NCBI RefSeq assembly: GCF_025024155.1
Contig: NW_026251746.1
Span: forward strand, 62,001-126,000
Reading direction: 5' to 3'
Source: Gamsiella multidivaricata
Lineage: Eukaryota; Mortierellomycota; Mortierellomycetes; Mortierellales; Mortierellaceae
Length of the DNA stretch: 64,000 bases
A program made the position numbers and the translations under genes. This document shows, in pieces, positions 51,048-61,816 of the stretch. The notes beneath the pieces were generated by a model, which made no database searches, had not been told where the DNA came from, and worked only from the letters and a program-made list of their open reading frames with translations. Position 1 is the stretch's first letter; each line of letters begins with the position of its first letter.

Positions 51048-54000
51048 ATGCAATATGGAGGGAGGGAGGCAGCTGATGTCGAATCTCTTCCTCACACTCC
51101 TCATTTCCATCCCCATCCCACCAACGCTCTTTCTGCCGGCAACGCACCTTCTCTCTCTCTCTCTCTCTTTGCCACCAAATGTGTATCTGAACAGAACCAA
51201 CCCCCAGTCCCAGATCCACCTCAGCACGCCCTGATAAAATCCCCTCGACCCACGCCCGCCACAACCGCCATTCCACTGGGTCTCACCCTGCACTCCCCCC
51301 ATATCCCATATCCTCCCGCACATGTGGACCTTTCTCTGGTTCCTGGCCGGTCTCCTTACGGGCCTGGCCTTCGCCCTCTCTCCGTCTTCATCCTCAATCG
51401 CCAATACCAAAACGTACGAACATCGCTGCTGCCTCCTTGAGGCTCTACTTTTGCGCGTCAAAACAAAACAAAAACTGAGCATACCTCTCTAACACTAGTC
51501 ATCGTACCGCCTTAGTGCTCCTCCTCTACTTAGCCATCAGACGCCCGCTCGGATAGACAAGAACGATACCGCCGTAGAAGCAAAGACGGAGGACGTCCTA
51601 GCTTCCGCACCCGAGCGGAGTCCAAAGACTGCTGGGAACAAAAGTCCTGCGGCTGCGCCCAATACACATCGTTGCCTGAAGGTTGCCGAGTCAGATCCTC
51701 TCTCTGCTGCTAATGTAAATCAGGAAGCCAGCAAAAAGCCCATCAAGAAAGTCGCAGAGGGACGCAGGGGGACGAGGGGAACGAGGGGCCATCAAGGCAG
51801 TCTGCGCAACAAGAGTACCCGAGCAGGACAACCAGGAATCGGGACTGTAAAATTCGCCAACAGCAGCAGCAACGGCAACGATATTCATCCCGGCACTACG
51901 GGGGCGGCGCTCCCACAACCAGACCCTATACCCATGGATGCAGAGTCGCGCTGGAGGGACCATCATCTAAAACGGCAATGGGCCCAGTCGATAATCATGG
52001 AATCCATGGAACCAGTGCTCTCGCGACACCTGCGCCACGCTATAAAATCAGTCCTTCATTTTACGAGCGTTGGACCGGAAACCATGGACTTGAAGGCGGC
52101 CAGTCAAGGGATGGGCAGTCTGGATTCTCTCATGATGCCTATCGTATTGCCATTGAGGACGCAATTTCCAGATACAGAGGGATCAAGGCAGGCTCATGGG
52201 AGCGGGCTCAGGACAACAGCGCCTTCAAAGTCAATCACCGTGGAGCATGCGAAAGCGCTGGACGCAGCATTATCTCCCAATCCCACAACCACCATTGTCC
52301 AGCCTCTGCAACCTCCAGTACCAGTGGAGTCCGCCAGCACTAGGGCACCTCGCTCCACGTCATTACGCATCGATACATCGCAGTCTGTAACCACTCAAAA
52401 TGAACCTGTCCAGCCATCATCACCGGCCTCGACACCGATCATCATCCGAGGCTTCAGCTCAGCATCTAGTAGAGACCATTTCACAGCAGCATCTCCCCAG
52501 GCATCTTTAGACACAACAGAAAACAATACAGGGTCATTACACGACACACATCGATCAACCAGACCCTCACAGCTCGACCTACAGCAACATCCCAGGGCAG
52601 CGAATGTCTCTGGGCCATCACCTCCATCACCGACGCTCAAGAGACTGGAAAGCGGCAGACGAAGATTCGCGTCCGCGTCAGTTATACAGGAATCCGAAAT
52701 AGTCGAATCTTTGAATGGCGAAGAGCAGTTATATCAACATCAGTCTCAGGCTCAGTCACGGTCGTCGCGCTTGTGGACAAAAGTGCGAAGGGCTGTTCAG
52801 GGAGAGTTTGTGAAGCAAGATGGCCCGCCCAAAAACACAGTTTATCTCACTGCTGGAAGTGTTGCTGGAACAGCAGTACGATCCATGTCTGATACAGATC
52901 TGTCTTCTCGACCAGTCTCCATGTCCTCGACAACATCATCCAACGCCGCCATGCCTTCCTTCAGCGGCAGCGCCCTCAGTCTATTGAGCGACGACCAGAT
53001 GTCGCCGCAAAAAGGCCCCACCATCACAACATCTGGATTGAGGGGCTCTATGGCGTTTGAGACCCCTCCCGAGACAGCAGTGGACTCGCCACCACCGACA
53101 TCGCCCTTAGCACCAATATCGCCTATTCGATACAGCCAAGCGCTCCAACACAACCTGCCGGGTCTCGCACGGAAATCCTCAACCAAAAGTCCCGTCGCCG
53201 CCGCGGAGTTGACAACTATACAGTCAAGAATCAGTCAGTTCATGTACTCTGACCAACAGGTGCACTCGACCAAAAACAGTGAGCAGGATAGTTCTATCAA
53301 TGATATGGAGCTCTCACAGGATTTTTCTATGCCCCCCAACGCCCTGGAGAAATCCACGCTAAAGAGCACTCTGCAGAATTCGAAAGTCTCCGACGGTACT
53401 ACGACTATACTTGCGGCAAGCGTGGTGACAAGCCCTCTTGGCCGCTCGCGCTCGACGTCGGATGCACAACACCGCATGTTAAGCTACAAAGATCGCAATC
53501 AAGGCAAGGACACACAGGATATTAACCAGTTCCTGACAGCACAAAAGCAGTTTCGTGGAAACGCAATATCCATTCCACAGAGCCCAGCACAAACGCGTCC
53601 ATCATTGGACCAGCAGCAGGAGCGCCCGCCACCTTTGCCCTCTGTAGCCAAGAACATTAGGGCGAGACCTTCAATATCACACTATCAACCAACAGAATCG
53701 GGTCCACTCTCACCCTCTCAGCTGCTCAGCGGCGTCAACCATGATGCACTGCTTCCGAAAACAAAAGAGGAGCGCCGCAAATCCGCCATTAGCTTTGGAG
53801 GCTACTTTTCCAGCACCGGTGAAGCAGCGAGAAGATCCAGGAACCTAATGGATCATCCCTCTACAGGACTGGAAACGGATACGAAGGGCGAAGTTATCCA
53901 CTTGCGGAGAACTAGCTTTTTCGAGAGGGCGTCGCCGCCAGCGCTGACATCTCTGGCTTCCCTCTTGCAGACAAGCCTGCCGTCACTGTCGCAGAGCATG

Positions 54001-57000
54001 GCAGGACCAGCCTCGCCTACGCTCTCACGGTCGCCCAGCAATGTCGTCATGATATCACAGGAGCATCGACCTGGACATTCACGCCGCCCCTCCGGTATGA
54101 ACGGCATCGTCAACGCAGAAGGCAGTGGCGCCTCCCGGCATCTGGCAGCCATCAGTGCCAGCAACACCGCCGGAGGAAGCGCCGCTGCAACGGGCGAGTC
54201 GCGGGAAGCAAAGAAGAAGGTGACACCGCTAAAGATCACGCCTCTGTTACTGTCTGGATTACCAAGTATGCCCTCGCCTATGTTCCCGCCTATGAGTGCC
54301 TCGATTCCTCGACCTCTGACTGCCGTACTGCCTCATCCAGCAGCACCCATATTGGATCGGTACTTTTTCAGCGCGGATCAGGTCCATGAATGGAACATCC
54401 CCAGCTATGGGCGTGTCAAGTTCACAGACCATGCGCCGCTGGTCTTTCAGGCGATACGCGAGCGATTCAACTACACATTGGCCGACATGGACGAGGCTCT
54501 ATCGCAGCCCATGGCTGTGATGAAGACCCCCGGCAAGTCGGATGCTATTTTCTTTGCTTCCCACAATCATGGTCGGTTCTTACTCAAGACACTTCGAGGT
54601 GCTGAGCCGGAGAACTTAAAGGGGTTCCTAGGCGATTATTTGGCACATATCCAAAAGCATCCGAACACGTTACTACCACGGTACTTGGGCATGTATACGT
54701 TCGAGAGAATCTCAGGGGCAAAGATCTTGAATGGAGGACCTGGACAACCAAATGTCTTAGATGGGGTCGGCGGGGGAGGAGGAGGAGGCGTCAGTGGTGG
54801 CGATCGGGAATACGGACTCGGATCAAAGCTATCTTTTTCCAAGGGCGATGTCTCCGCTGCTCAGCGTTTGCACCTGAATGGAACACTACTCTCTGGAAAA
54901 GATGACGGGCTGCCTTCGAAAATGGTGGTTGTCGTGCTAGCAAATGTGTTCGATACTCCGGAAGTTATTCATGAACGGTATGACTTTAAGGGCTCAAATG
55001 TTGGACGGAGAACACTTCCTGTTGATCGGCCAATGCGCGAAAAATCGATGGGACAGCAGGACATGACGCGAGTTGAATCAGGAATGGGCTTCACAGAACC
55101 CGAGCCATCACTCGTGGATATCGTCAGGAGACGTTCTCGTAGAGGCGATCCAGCCTTGCGAGAAAGCCGCCATTCTACAGCCCAGTACGAACTGGCCGGA
55201 GAGCATAGCCAGGGTACTGGAAGGCACGCAAGCGGTGAACCTGTGCCACCTGTTACGGACGATATTAGTCATCTCACACTCAAGGAAACGGATTTCCAGA
55301 GCCGAGTCTTTACGGGAGAGACGCAGCTGATCCATTTGGGACAAACAAGGCGGGCAGAGGTCCTCGCTCAGTTGGAAGACGATACTGCGCTTCTTCGTAA
55401 ACATGGCTTCATGGACTACAGGTAAATGAGCTGCCTATTTATTTCCGGGTTATAGGAGGCCTTATTGTTCACGCCGCTAATCTCCATTTTACATTGCTAT
55501 CTAGTATGCTCGTCGGCATCCGTATTGTTCCAAAGGCAGGGCAGAAGGAAGAGGAGATATATTCTCACTCCTCTGCTCCATCCTCTTCTGGCCCAAGCAG
55601 ACGTGGATCAATCTCTTCCCGTGGCTCAGATGCAGATAACAGCAACCTTGAAAGTGACGACGACATATCGCCTGTCATCAGTATGGCGGCAGACAATGCG
55701 ACACAGCCCAAAGGAGAATTCGTGGAGAACCTGGATCGATTCTGGAAGCTGATGGATATCTCAAAAGTCCTAACGGACGATCAAATCGCGTTCTTCAGAG
55801 ATCTGGGCGAGAGGGCACAGGAGACGCTGCGTGAGATCTATGCCTTTGGACAAACCTCTGAGGACCCTATGGAGGACAAGGGCCAGCCGGCAGGGGTCGA
55901 GCTCAGACCTGTGCAGTCCACGCGCGAGATGACAGGAAGCAGCAATATGGAGCGGAAGACAACTATGGACGCAGACGATATCACCGAGACCTTCGATCCG
56001 AACGATTTTCAAACGGTGCGCTACAAACATCGCATCTCTGTGGCAAGAGGTCATTCTATTCGAAAGCAAGCACGTCAAGGCATGGTGGATGGTACGGAGG
56101 GTAAGGAATCGAACAAGGAGCATGAGCAACAGCAAAAGCATCACAGTAAAGTCTCAGTTCCGGATCGACCGCAGGATTCGCTGCTCGAGCATCCATTTGA
56201 GCAGCAGAAAAATCATAACCAACCTTTGCTGGCGCAGGAACATCAGCCAACGTGGTCTCAAGGTATTTCTAGCGAGGGACTTCCAGACGGCTACGAGGTT
56301 GTGTACTACTTTGGATTGATCGACGTCCTGCAAAAGTATAATCTTGTCAAGTGGCTCGAGAGGAACATCAAGGGCGCTAATGTTCGGTTGCTCGGAGGTG
56401 CTGGCGGGACTTCAACAACGTCGGCGACATCCCAAAATCCATCGGTCCCTATGGGCCCAACCCATCCCGGTCGATCGACGCCCTCGATGTCCTTCTCAGC
56501 CTCGGCGTTGTATCAGCTCCTACCACAGGCTAGTGCATCTGAGCCATCATTGCCTTCAGTATTGGACTCTATCCATCCCTCGAACCCCACGCTTTCAGTT
56601 CTCTTGGAAGACTCTGGGTCGGCGCCAGGATCAGGAAACGGATCCACAGAACGATTATCGACGTCGCCTTCAGCGGCACCCAGTGGTCTGGCAGCGCCAG
56701 CAACAGTCTATCGTGGGTCGCATCTGGGTTCTTTCTCATCATCGTCCCATTTATCGTCCTCCGAAGAAGTAACGACCACGGGAGTGGCGATCCATCATTC
56801 ACATTCGCCATCTTCCTCGTTTTCCTCGAATGTGAACGCGGCGTTGAACAGGACGCGGTTGAGTACCTCTGCACCCTTCACTAAATCGATCGCTCGGTTG
56901 AGTCAGTACAGTCATTACAGTCATTCAAGCCAGCAAAGTCAGCACAGCCATCTCAGTGGGCGAAGCGGGGATTCGAGGCTCTCGTTCGACGCCCGAGATT

Positions 57001-57296
57001 CAGAGGCAATACCGACAGTGAGCCAGAATCAACAGAATCAGCAGGGCTCGTTTACAGGAAGCGGTGGATTCTTGTCAGCGTCGCCTCCAATGATGCTTGG
57101 CTCGCTACACTCCCAACAGCAGGAATCCAGTTCACATCCATACCAGCAACAACAGCAACAGCAACAGCAGCAACAGCAGCAACAGAGGCCGCACAATGTT
57201 CATTATCAGATGCCCCAGCATGCTGAGGTCTCGGTGGAGGAGCCAGGGCGATACGCGGAGCGCTTAGTCGAGTTTATGCGCGGGGCTATTGTTTAA
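51048..57296 (+). CDS. phosphatidylinositol-4-phosphate 5-kinase, very long form (start uncertain)
   Basis: Makes PI(4,5)P2 at the plasma membrane (Mss4/Its3 family). Firm exons are 51499-55421 and 55505-57296. A first exon from 51048 to 51413, joined across an 85-bp intron in phase 0, is tentative; internal ATG 51934 is the conservative start. From 51934 the product is 1759 residues. About 820 residues of Ser/Pro/Gln low complexity come first. The kinase core follows: ILDRYFFSADQVHEWNIPSYG, DYLAHIQKHPNTLLPRYLGMY, VVVVLANVF, ERYDFKGSNVGRRT, then LTLKETDF, HGFMDYSMLVGIRIVPKAG and the C-terminal GYEVVYYFGLIDVLQKYNL. The core is split by three long insertions: a Gly-rich one before VVVVLANVF, one of about 60 residues after the FKGSNVG block, and one of about 240 before YYFGLID. 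A polyQ tract lies near the C-terminus. Confidence 0.88.
57145..57186 (+). repeat. CAG/CAA polyglutamine repeat in PIP5K
   Basis: In-frame run of CAG and CAA codons giving about 13 glutamines. Confidence 0.85.
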
Positions 57297-57675
57297 AAAA
57301 AAAAAAAAAAACTAGATAATACCGTACACACTAATAGTAATAATCATTTAGTTTATCACCATTTTTGAGTGTGCACAGTTTCTGAGATGCGGAGGAACAG
57401 GGGTTTGGTAGTTTGATACATGTGTGCACGTGATCACTCTAAGTTGGCAGCCCAGGGCACTCTACCCCTTGATGACCACCTACATGCTTCGTCAAAGTGA
57501 GCAGCTCAGCTTTAGTGCAGCTTTACATTCTTTTTTTTCCACCATCACCACAAGAGCAAGAAGCACAACGCAGCACCCATCTGTCGGACAAACTTTCATC
57601 GTCATCCCACTGGACACCGCCCAAACGTCAATTCCGTCTTCCGTTTCCTCAACAAGCTAATCCACACAATTCGCC
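57297..57675 (+). promoter_or_regulatory. upstream region of UBC6
   Basis: Begins with a poly-A run overlapping the PIP5K stop and ends in a CCACC-rich leader before the UBC6 ATG. Open frames here are low-complexity. Confidence 0.45.
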
Positions 57676-59087
57676 ATGGCCACTAAAGGAGCCTACAAAC
57701 GACTCACCAAGGAGTACATCAACATCCAGAAGAGTCCACCAGCCTATCTCTTCGCCCGGCCCTTGGAATCCAACATTCTGGAATGGTACAAGCATTGTTA
57801 GGGCTGTAGAGATTCGATGATGACCTTTCAAGCTACATCTTAGGCAGGGCTATTAGGTTTTGACTGACGTATTTTTTTTTTCTTTCTTATTCTCTCGTAC
57901 AATGTAGGCACTACATACTCAAAGGACCACCAGAAACACCATATTATGGAGGCGAATACCATGGTGAGTAAAGGTCTTGGGACTGATACTTCAATCATAG
58001 TCCTCGTTATCTTATATTTCGTCCCTTGCCTGAGCCTCTGGACCGGGTCCGGCATGTTGACCCCCCTTGCCATTCAACTCAGGGTAGAATGTGGATGAAT
58101 ATACTCTGTGCTTCGTGCCTCTCACTGACCATCCTCCTTTGGAACTTAATAGGCAAACTGGTGTTCCCTTCAGATTATCCTTTCAAACCTCCTTCGATCC
58201 GGATGATTACTCCAAATGGGCGCTTCCAGGTGGACACTCGACTATGTTTGAGCATGTCAGATTTTCATCCAGGAACCTGGAACCCTAGCTGGAGTGTGGC
58301 GACCATTTTGAACGGACTGTTGAGTTTTATGGTACGTAGACAGCTCTGTCCGTTGAGCGGACCTACAGGGAGGCCTGAGCTTCAAACAATGTCCACCGAC
58401 TTTGGCACTGATCCATTCTGCGTTGTTTTATTTTATTTTTGCTTCATACAGTCTCAGGAGGAATCAACAACAGGAAGCATTACTACCTCTTATTACGAAA
58501 AGACAGTGCTTGCGCTTCGCTCACACGCCTTCAACATCTCCAATCCAAAGTTTCGAGGTAAGCATTTGCTTTTCTGTGCTTGGCCATTGTTTTTTTTTTT
58601 CTATCGGAGGGAAATATATGGACTAGGACTGAACGACTGAACGACTGAACAACGGAACGCTCACGCATCTCAACCGGTTATAGATATCTTTCCCGAGCTC
58701 GTTGCAGCGCAACAGGTGCCGCTTCACATCGCGTTCCCTAATGCACCTGTTACCGAATCACCTGCAGCCACCACACCGATCGTCTCCATGTCAATGGGAG
58801 CCGTACAGAGAAAAACAGCAGGTGCTCAGAGGGTAGTAGGTGCAGCGGGAGCGGGCGCGACAACACGACATAACAACGCAACAGGCGCAGTGGAAGCAGA
58901 AGGGGTAGCAGGAGCAGCAGCAGGAGGAGCGGCAGGAGCGGCAGCAGCAGCAAGGAGGGCCTCGCTCTTCTCAATGAGTCACTGGCACAAATGGTTGGCC
59001 TTCTTCTTGGTTTTCGCATATCTGGTCATAGCTAAGACCATTACCCGTGCGACTGCCTCATCATCATCGCCGTCCACATCTCTTTAA
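57676..59087 (+). CDS. UBC6: tail-anchored ubiquitin-conjugating enzyme E2, UBC6/UBE2J2
   Basis: ER-membrane E2 of the ERAD pathway. Five exons: 57676-57785, 57908-57963, 58153-58331, 58452-58557, 58684-59087; 284 residues. Family blocks are AYKRLTKEYINIQKSPP, WHYILKGPPETPYYGGEYHG, FPSDYPFKPPSIRMITPNGRF, the active-site stretch TRLCLSMSDFHPGTWNPSW, and TTGSITTSY. The residue before the active Cys is Leu, as in Ubc6. A Gly/Ala-rich spacer follows the fold. A C-terminal hydrophobic span (WLAFFLVFAYLVIA) ends a few residues before the stop, fitting tail anchoring. All introns are GT-AG and the frame sums exactly. Confidence 0.95.
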
Positions 59088-59467
59088 TGACGACCTTGCC
59101 CCCAGTCTGACCGCACCGTCCAGCCGATAAATGTGCTTGAACGTTACGATATATCCCACAGGAGCGTTCTCGAAGACCAGTATCTGCTGGAATCAGGGAA
59201 AAGGAAGCCCCCAGTAAAAGGAATGAAGTTTCGATAGTCGTTATCAAATGCTTGCCCCCGCCATATCATAAAAAAATTAAAAGAGTAAAAACAATTTCGA
59301 TTATAGCAATAGTATGGAGAGTGAACGTGATTGTAACATTGCTGCGGGGGGAATGCAAAAGGAGAAGGATATCGTGCAAGGCCTACAAGGGATTGACGCG
59401 CTTTTTTTTTTTTTTTTTTTTTTGTTGACAAATATGGTGAAGCCTGTCCTTTATTATTATTAACTAC
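59088..59467. other. convergent 3' flanks of UBC6 and the DUF5522 gene
   Basis: Non-coding, with a T21 tract at 59402-59422. Confidence 0.6.
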
Positions 59468-60231
59468 TTAGTCACTGTACGCATCATCAGAGTTCTCATC
59501 GGCCCAGACGGGCTTGCCCTCTATGGCCTCGATCTCCATTCTCTTTTGCTTCCCCCTCTTGATATTGGCTCTCTTGACCTCTGGCGAGACACCGACGTTC
59601 TCGTTGTTGTATGGACAATGGCGACAGGCGTTTCCACAGCAGTATCCTCGACGCTTATGGAGGAGCTCGGTCATGACTGTGTACCCGGTCTTGGGGTCGA
59701 TGTACTTTTTGCGGTTTTGCTGCAAAAAATAAATAAAATTAAAAAGAGGAGCGAGAGAGAGAGAGAGGAAGAAGATGAATCAATAAATGGGTTATCAGAT
59801 CCCAGAGCTATTACCCAAACCGCGCATGGCACAGCAGAGCAAATTAACCGAACCTCCCTGGATGATAAAAATGATACGAAAAAGACAAGAGGGGGGTTTT
59901 TTTTTTTTACCTCGCAGGCCACTCGATGAGCTTCTTGCCAGATCTCCTTCTCCAGCTCTGCTTGCGTCTTTTGCTTCAGTGGCTCCTGTTGCTGCCGAGA
60001 GTGGATCTTGACCTGGCCGTCGTTTACTTCCATGTCTATGTTGCTGTTGCTGTTGGTCTGCGCTTGAGTATGTGTAGTGGTCGCGACACTGAAAGGTCGG
60101 CTGCTAGGGTATATATAGATCAGAGGTGTCAAACAGGATGGGATGGCGGGCGATGAGCGTCTGGAAATGGCAAGGTAGCGGTCTGTTTGGGTGAGAGAGG
60201 AGGCGAATGAGAATAAGCGGGACCGGGACAT
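59468..60231 (-). CDS. DUF5522-domain Cys-rich protein, probably mitochondrial
   Basis: Two exons, 60231-59911 and 59719-59468, joined in phase 0; 190 residues. The conserved C-terminal part is KKYIDPKTGYTVMTELLHKR followed by GYCCGNACRHCPYN, a cysteine cluster typical of DUF5522, a small family with human C1orf53-like members and unknown function. The N-terminus from the ATG at 60231, MSRSRLFSFASS and on, is rich in Ser/Arg and poor in acids, fitting a mitochondrial presequence. A Gln-rich, charged linker with a WQEAHRVACE motif precedes the intron. An ATG farther upstream (60402) would add a His/Thr repeat and is unlikely. Metal binding through the four cysteines is plausible. Confidence 0.8.
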
Positions 60232-60559
60232 GAAAGTCGGGAATGGGGTGAGAGAGAGAGAGTGTGTGTGTGTGTGTTTGTGAATCTCAGGGCAGTAGCT
60301 CCCTGCCGAAAAAGAGTGGTGAATAGGGGTTGTGATTGGACGGGTGGCACGCACCATTTGTAGATCGCCAGTTGGTGGCAAATACTCGGGTTTATGTACC
60401 AAAGTGACGAACCCTTGATCGAAACTAAGACCAAAAATGTCGTCCTGAATTACCCTTGCGCCTTGTAAAGTTCATCCACTCTGACCGTGCTTGTCGCTTG
60501 ACCCCACCATGTCCAGCACAAACTCTCGTGGCCTGTGTTGCTTGCTGCCCAACCGAGCG

Positions 60560-61413
60560 AGGACTTGGGCTCCTGCATCCATGGGAAGTTTCCCATCGAT
60601 ATCTTTTGGACTGGAGGTACAGGGGCTGTTGCTGGCTAATCAGATGGCCACGGACCGCATTGCTGGTGTTGTAGTCGGCCATGATGTCGCGATGCATGAA
60701 TGTCATGCACGTCGAACAATAAATCTGGTGGGCAACAATGTAGCCAAGCGATCTGGGTCTAGAGAGAGAGGCAGAAACAAATCAGAGATGTCCCGCAAAG
60801 AGACATCGTCGGCCACTTACGTTCTGGAAAAAGTACGATTGGAACGACTCATGCAAAGAAGACAGTTTGGTCTTTGTAGAAAACTTCCCGAGATCCACAC
60901 CACGCCGATCACGATCTTGTTGATGTCTTCTCTCTTGACGCCAATTGATCCGCCGACCAGCTTGAGAAGACGGTTGACAATCTGCTTGTACTCCTCGTCT
61001 CGCGCCCTTCTTGCATCTCACTTGTGTTTCTTGAGGACCATGTTGCTATTGTAGAGGGAGTCAAAGTGTGCCTCCACATCCTTGAGCTTGTCAACGTAGT
61101 CTTTGATGCTTGATCCAGAGTCGCGTTGGTCCTAGTCAAGGCTTTCACTTGACCCAATGCAAAGCACTCCATCATTGTGAACATGGACAGGACCCTTCTT
61201 CTTTCTCGTATGTGTCCTAATTACGTCCAGAACAAGTCTACTCGCAAGCACATGTATCTGGCACCCAGGGTCTACAGAGGCATGGAGATCAACTACGGCA
61301 GGGGGCCTGTGCTTCCTCAAGAGCCACAAGAACCGATCGGTATTGAAAACGATCTCAAAGACTATTTCGGACCCCCTCTTGAAAGCCTGCTTTCACCGCA
61401 ACTCTGTCTTTAA
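60560..61413 (-). pseudogene. decayed Fanzor/TnpB-like nuclease gene
   Basis: Read leftwards, a nearly continuous frame with in-frame stops at 61132-61134 (TAG) and 61018-61020 (TGA), and a frameshift near 60895-60905, encodes the remains of a TnpB/IS605-OrfB-like protein. Pieces are ASVDPGCQIHVL (a possible RuvC-I DPG block), DYVDKLKDVEAHFDSLYNSN, DEEYKQIVNRLLKLVGGSIG, LSSLHESFQSYFFQ, SLGYIV, and a zinc-ribbon half CSTC followed directly by HRDIMADYN, resembling the RuvC-III HRD-MAGHN block. A 62-bp GT-AG intron (60820-60759) survives but no longer keeps phase. The first CxxC pair expected upstream of CSTC is missing, so an internal deletion is likely. Family recognition is from memory of similar Mucoromycota proteins. 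Confidence 0.55.
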
Positions 61414-61816
61414 CTACAGGCAATGAGAGCTAAACAGCAAGGAGCACAGAGAAGAGCGAGAAAAGCTGAAGTTGAAGAGGCATTTCAGGAATGTGAACGC
61501 GAGCAGGAAGACGCTTTGAAGAAACTAGGTGATATCGTTCGCGATATTAAAAAAGAAAAAAGAAAAAAGAAAAAAGAAAGACGATGTACGCAGCAGTGCT
61601 TCCAAAGCGCGGAGACAGGACTGAAGAACACAATGCTAGATGTCCAGGGAACTAACGCTGTTGGGAGAGCCAGTGAACAAAATACATGGCCAATGACTAT
61701 GCTTATTTCAAGTTTGGGATATGCTTATTTTCACTCTGGAACATGACCTCATTCTTCTTTCTTTCATTTTCATTTTCATTTCTTCAACCCCAGTTCGACA
61801 ACTCCACAGCTCCCCA

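Noticed and set aside
50649..51440. 263-residue frame as an independent gene
   Set aside because: The first part has no domain and crosses CT and T tracts. Only its 3' end, spliced to the PIP5K frame, has any support.
60241..60285. GA/GT repeat as a telomere-like or CRISPR-like array
   Set aside because: It is a simple dinucleotide microsatellite upstream of the DUF5522 gene.
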